A DNA stretch of 17,291 nt from NCBI GenBank assembly GCA_003694905.1, contig RFJM01000270.1, positions 1 through 17,291 of the forward strand. The letters are read 5' to 3'. The notes under the pieces were generated by a model that saw only the letters and a program-made list of their open reading frames with translations, searched no databases and was not told the DNA's origin. Below, piece after piece: positions 14,280-17,291 of the stretch. The translations under genes were made by a program, and so were the position numbers. Position 1 is the stretch's first letter; each line of letters begins with the position of its first letter. Origin of the DNA: Caldilineae bacterium. GTDB taxonomy: Bacteria > Chloroflexota > Anaerolineae > J102.

Positions 14280-15658
14280 TGCGCTTCACACCCCACACCG
14301 ACGCCGACCGCCGGGCCATGTTGGCGGCCATCGGCGTCTCAGAGGTCGGCGACCTCTTTCAAGACATACCCGAGGAATACCGTTTTCCCACCCTCCAGCT
14401 GCCCGAGCCTCTGACCGAGATGGAGATCATGCGCGAGTTGGAGGAGATGGCAGCCGAGAATGCCAGCTTGGGGCACTTCGCCTGCTTCCTGGGCGCAGGT
14501 GCGTATCGCCATTTCATCCCCGCGGTCGTCGACATGGTCGTCAGCCGCAATGAGTTCTACACGGCCTACACGCCGTACCAGCCCGAGATCAGCCAGGGAA
14601 CCCTGCAGGCAACCTTCGAGTATCAGAGCATGGTGGCGGCCCTGACCGGCATGGATGTGGCCAATGCCAGTCACTACGACGGCGCCACCGCGGTGGCCGA
14701 GGCCGCCATCATGGCCTTGAATGTACACCGGCGCAAGCGCAGGAAAGTTGTGGTCTCACCCACCGTGAATCCCATGTATCGTGCCGTGTTACGTACTTAC
14801 ACTCAGGGCATGGGCTTGACCATCGTGGGCGATGAAGAAAAGGAAAATGATTTCCATGCCCTACTCCAGATGTGCGACGACGATACGGCCCTGGTGATCG
14901 TGCAGAATCCCGATTTTCTCGGCGAGCTACACAGCGGCCAGGAGATGCAGGACTTGGCCGATGCCGTACACGCCCACGGCGCCCTGCTCTCGGTAGCGAC
15001 AGACCCCATCGCCCTGGGGCTGTTCACACCGCCGGGCGAATACGGCGCAGACATCGTTACCGCCGAGGGCCAGAGCCTGGGCAACAGCCTGAGCTTCGGC
15101 GGTCCCTATTTGGGTATGTTCGCCTTCCGCGGCGACCTGGTACGGCGCTCCGCCGGCCGCCTGGTGGGCGAAACGACCGACGCGGCCGGTGCATGTGGCT
15201 ATGTCCTCACCCTCAGCACCCGCGAGCAGCACATCCGCCGGGCCAAAGCCACCAGCAACATCTGCACCAACCAGGCCTTGAACGCGTTGGCCGCGGCCAC
15301 CTATCTCGCGGTCATGGGCAAGCACGGGCTGCGCAAGGTGGCCGAGCTGTGCTGGCACAAGGCCCATTACGCGGCCTCTCGCATCGCCGAACTGGAGGGG
15401 TATGAGCTGGTCAACGGCAAGCCCTTCTTCAAGGAATTCGCCATCCGCTGCCCGCGGCCGGTTTCGGAAATCAACCGCTTCCTGCTGGAAGAATACGGCA
15501 TCGTCGGCGGTTACGATCTCTCGCAGGATTACCCCTATCTGGGGGATGCCATGTTGCTTTGCGTCACCGAGATGAACACCCGTGCCGAGATCGACGACCT
15601 GGTTGATGCTTTGAGGGAAGTCGGCCAGGAAGTCATTCCCCTGGAGGTGTCGTTGTGA
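14279..15658 (+). CDS. gcvPA: Glycine dehydrogenase (decarboxylating) subunit 1
   Basis: The N-terminal half of the P protein in its two-subunit form. It has the fold of a PLP enzyme but lacks the PLP lysine and pairs with GcvPB to decarboxylate glycine. The 459-residue protein shows FLGAGAYRHFIPAVVD, YTAYTPYQPEISQGTLQ, ASHYDGATAVAEAA, IVQNPDFLGELH, SFGGPYLGMFA and STREQHIRRAKATSNICTNQ, all diagnostic of GcvPA. Length is normal (about 440-460). The start ATG shares one base with the gcvH stop, and a GGAGG-like stretch (GAGGAAGGA) just upstream serves as ribosome site. Its own stop overlaps gcvPB. Split P proteins occur in Firmicutes, Thermus, archaea and Chloroflexota, while proteobacteria and eukaryotes have one fused chain. 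Confidence 0.97.
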   Translation: MRFTPHTDADRRAMLAAIGVSEVGDLFQDIPEEYRFPTLQLPEPLTEMEIMRELEEMAAENASLGHFACFLGAGAYRHFIPAVVDMVVSRNEFYTAYTPYQPEISQGTLQATFEYQSMVAALTGMDVANASHYDGATAVAEAAIMALNVHRRKRRKVVVSPTVNPMYRAVLRTYTQGMGLTIVGDEEKENDFHALLQMCDDDTALVIVQNPDFLGELHSGQEMQDLADAVHAHGALLSVATDPIALGLFTPPGEYGADIVTAEGQSLGNSLSFGGPYLGMFAFRGDLVRRSAGRLVGETTDAAGACGYVLTLSTREQHIRRAKATSNICTNQALNALAAATYLAVMGKHGLRKVAELCWHKAHYAASRIAELEGYELVNGKPFFKEFAIRCPRPVSEINRFLLEEYGIVGGYDLSQDYPYLGDAMLLCVTEMNTRAEIDDLVDALREVGQEVIPLEVSL

Positions 15659-17100
15659 TGGAACAGTTCATCTATGATCTCAGCCAACCCGGCCGCCGCG
15701 GGGTGGATCTGCCCGACCCCGATGTGCCCGAAACGCCTATTCCTCAAGATCTACTGCGCGAGGATCTCCCCCTGCCGGAGGTGAGCGAACAGCAGGTGGT
15801 GCGGCACTACGTGCGGCTGAGCCAGAAAAACTACGCGGTGGACATCGGCTTCTATCCGCTGGGCTCCTGCACCATGAAATACAACCCCAAGGTGAACGAG
15901 CGCGCGGCGCGATTGCCCGGCTTTGCCGACATTCATCCCTTGCAGGATCCGGCCACCGTGCAGGGTGCCATGCAGCTGATGTACGAATTGCAGGAGATGC
16001 TGGGTGAGATCGCGGGCTTCGACGCCGTCAGCCTGCAACCCTCGGCCGGCGCCCACGGGGAGCTGACCGGGGTGCTGATCATGCGCGCGGCCCAGATCGC
16101 CCGTGGCCAGGGCCACCGCACCAAGATCCTGGTCCCCGACTCTGCCCACGGCACCAATCCTGCTTCCACCACCATGAGCGGCCTGGAGGTGGTGGAGTTG
16201 CCCAGCGATGCCAACGGCAATGTGGACCTGGAAGCCCTGCGCGCCGCGCTGGACGATACGGTTGTTGGCCTCATGATCACCAATCCCAGCACACTGGGTC
16301 TGTTCGAGCAGCACATCGTCGAAGTCTGTGAGCTGGTCCATGAAGCCGGCGGTCTGGTCTATGGCGACGGAGCTAACCTCAACGCCATCATGGGGATCTG
16401 CCGGCCGGGGGATCTGGGCATCGACGTGATGCATTTCAATCTGCACAAGACTTTCAGCACACCCCACGGCGGTGGTGGCCCCGGTTCGGGCCCTGTGGGC
16501 GTGGTGGCCGAGCTCGCGCCCTACCTGCCGGGCCCGCTGGTGGCGCTGGATGAGGACAAGGGCTATCACTGGGTGTGGCCGGAAAAGAGCATCGGCCGCG
16601 TGCGGAGCTTCCACGGCAATTTCGGGGTCATGGTACGGGCTTACACCTACATCCGCATGCATGGCGCCGAGGGCCTCCGCCGTGTGAGCGAAGATGCGGT
16701 CCTGAATGCCAACTACTTGCAGGCCCTCGTCAGGGAGCGGGGTGACTATCCTATTCCCCATGGCGACCGAACCTGCATGCACGAGGTCATAATCCAGGGC
16801 AAACTCAAAGGCGCCGAAGACATCCATACCCTGGACATCGCCAAGCGACTCATCGACTACGGCTTCCATCCCCCTACCATCTACTTCCCCCTCATCGTGC
16901 CCGAGGCGCTGATGATCGAACCCACCGAGACAGAGAGTAAGGAGACGATAGAGGCCTTTGTCGACGCCCTCACCGCCATCGCCCAAGAGGCTCGCACACA
17001 GCCCGAACTCCTGCACGAAGCGCCGCATGCTGCACCCGTGCGCCGCCTGGACGAGGTGAAGGCCGCCCGACAGCCCGTGTTGGTACGAAAACCGGCCTGA
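15658..17100 (+). CDS. gcvPB: Glycine dehydrogenase (decarboxylating) subunit 2
   Basis: The PLP-carrying half of the two-subunit P protein, which with GcvPA releases CO2 from glycine and loads the aminomethyl group on GcvH. The 480-residue protein has FYPLGSCTMKYNPK (65-78), QPSAGAHGELTG, DSAHGTNPAS, GDGANLNAI, and the PLP lysine Lys264 in NLHKTFSTPHGGGGPGSGP. The C-terminal YGFHPPTIYFPLIV ... MIEPTETE is also characteristic. The ATG at 15658 overlaps the gcvPA stop (TGATG), with GGAGGT at 15643-15648 as ribosome site. A GTG one codon earlier (15655) is an equally possible start. The last 30 residues are a Pro/Ala/Arg-rich tail. No lipoamide dehydrogenase gene follows within the window, so the L protein must be encoded elsewhere. 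Confidence 0.97.
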   Translation: MEQFIYDLSQPGRRGVDLPDPDVPETPIPQDLLREDLPLPEVSEQQVVRHYVRLSQKNYAVDIGFYPLGSCTMKYNPKVNERAARLPGFADIHPLQDPATVQGAMQLMYELQEMLGEIAGFDAVSLQPSAGAHGELTGVLIMRAAQIARGQGHRTKILVPDSAHGTNPASTTMSGLEVVELPSDANGNVDLEALRAALDDTVVGLMITNPSTLGLFEQHIVEVCELVHEAGGLVYGDGANLNAIMGICRPGDLGIDVMHFNLHKTFSTPHGGGGPGSGPVGVVAELAPYLPGPLVALDEDKGYHWVWPEKSIGRVRSFHGNFGVMVRAYTYIRMHGAEGLRRVSEDAVLNANYLQALVRERGDYPIPHGDRTCMHEVIIQGKLKGAEDIHTLDIAKRLIDYGFHPPTIYFPLIVPEALMIEPTETESKETIEAFVDALTAIAQEARTQPELLHEAPHAAPVRRLDEVKAARQPVLVRKPA

Positions 17101-17117
17101 GCCAGCTTGCCTGGTCT

Positions 17118-17169
17118 CACCGACAGAGCCTCGGAGGTAGCAAGAACCTTCGAGGCTCTGTGTTCGGTG
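17118..17169 (+). terminator. Strong hairpin after the gcv operon, no U-tract
   Basis: ACAGAGCCTCG (17123-17133) pairs perfectly with CGAGGCTCTGT (17151-17161). An inner AGGT/ACCT pairing lies in the loop, and an outer CACCG (17118-17122)/CGGTG (17165-17169) pairing is offset by a 3-base bulge. It begins 18 bases after the gcvPB stop. No T-run follows on either strand, so it may be a U-less terminator, an RNA-stabilising 3' end, or a terminator acting with Rho. Confidence 0.5.
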
Positions 17170-17194
17170 GTTGCCTCGCGTGTGGGGAGGAATC

Positions 17195-17291
17195 ATGGTC
17201 GCGCGACTCAACCGTCGGGCGGGGAGTGGTGTGCGACAGGTGTGTCCTAGGCGAGGCAGAAATCAGCATTGCGGTCTCGTACGGCCGGAGG
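17195..17291 (+). CDS. Possible start of an unknown gene at the right edge (weak)
   Basis: An ATG at 17195 follows GGGGAGGA (17184-17191), a strong ribosome site although close to the start (4 bases from the GGAGG core). The frame stays open for 32 codons to the window edge. The protein is Arg-rich and resembles nothing I recognise, and no promoter is visible after the hairpin at 17118-17169. In GC-rich DNA such a short open frame can be chance, so this is only a candidate. Confidence 0.2.
   Translation, partial: MVARLNRRAGSGVRQVCPRRGRNQHCGLVRPE

Noticed and set aside
15751..17211. A 486-codon open frame antisense to gcvPB
   Set aside because: It mirrors the codon pattern of gcvPB in GC-rich DNA, its protein matches no family I know, and gcvPB is certain.
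1..17291. CRISPR array, defence island, transposon, prophage or biosynthetic cluster
   Set aside because: I looked for regularly spaced repeats, transposase motifs, terminal repeats and clusters of unknown genes and found none; nearly every gene is a housekeeping one.

Overview
This window reads as ordinary chromosomal DNA of a GC-rich bacterium, most likely a member of the Chloroflexota (Anaerolineae or Caldilineae-like). The placement is inferred from gene content, not from a marker phylogeny. It rests on a two-subunit glycine dehydrogenase (GcvPA/GcvPB), a lone TIGR03960-type radical SAM protein, a Methyltransf_19 (DUF574) methyltransferase, a GAF sensor with an N-terminal helical region of a kind I associate with Chloroflexota, a lipoprotein with a W-x-D-x-SLGCP motif, and an EF-P whose loop tip is Met-Ala-Arg-Gly. 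I see no mobile elements, CRISPR arrays, tRNA or rRNA genes.

Layout from left to right. Positions 1-1375 (minus strand) hold a tightly coupled pair: a SAM-dependent methyltransferase and a GAF-domain protein that runs off the left edge. A sigma-70-like promoter lies at about 1424-1451. Positions 1666-7552 (minus strand) hold a long co-directional run, in transcription order: radical SAM protein, galE, pgeF, yggS, proC, yggT and a small lipoprotein. The pgeF-yggS-(proC)-yggT part resembles the ylmD-ylmE-sepF-ylmG division-associated cluster of Gram-positives, but with proC where sepF would be. Divergent from this run, efp (7979-8536, plus strand) has its own near-consensus promoter. Its stop codon overlaps the 3' end of the convergent rlmB.

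Positions 8523-11881 (minus strand) carry PIN/TRAM protein, cysS and rlmB, in transcription order. This looks like a shortened version of the Bacillus yacL...cysS...yacO cluster. A promoter sits at 11977-12005.

Positions 12319-17100 (plus strand) are a complete glycine-cleavage operon except for lipoamide dehydrogenase. It consists of a promoter, a tandem glycine riboswitch, gcvT, gcvH, gcvPA and gcvPB. The last three genes are joined by 1-base stop/start overlaps (TAATG, TGATG). GcvP (PA+PB) decarboxylates glycine, GcvH carries the aminomethyl group on its lipoyl lysine, and GcvT transfers the one-carbon unit to tetrahydrofolate, with glycine sensed by the leader RNA. A strong hairpin without a U-tract follows the operon.

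No clearly new multi-gene system is visible. The points most worth checking are the EF-P arginine tip, the lone radical SAM/B12-type protein with a C-terminal cysteine cluster, the methyltransferase-GAF pair, the uncharacterised lipoprotein tied to yggT, and the riboswitch expression platform.
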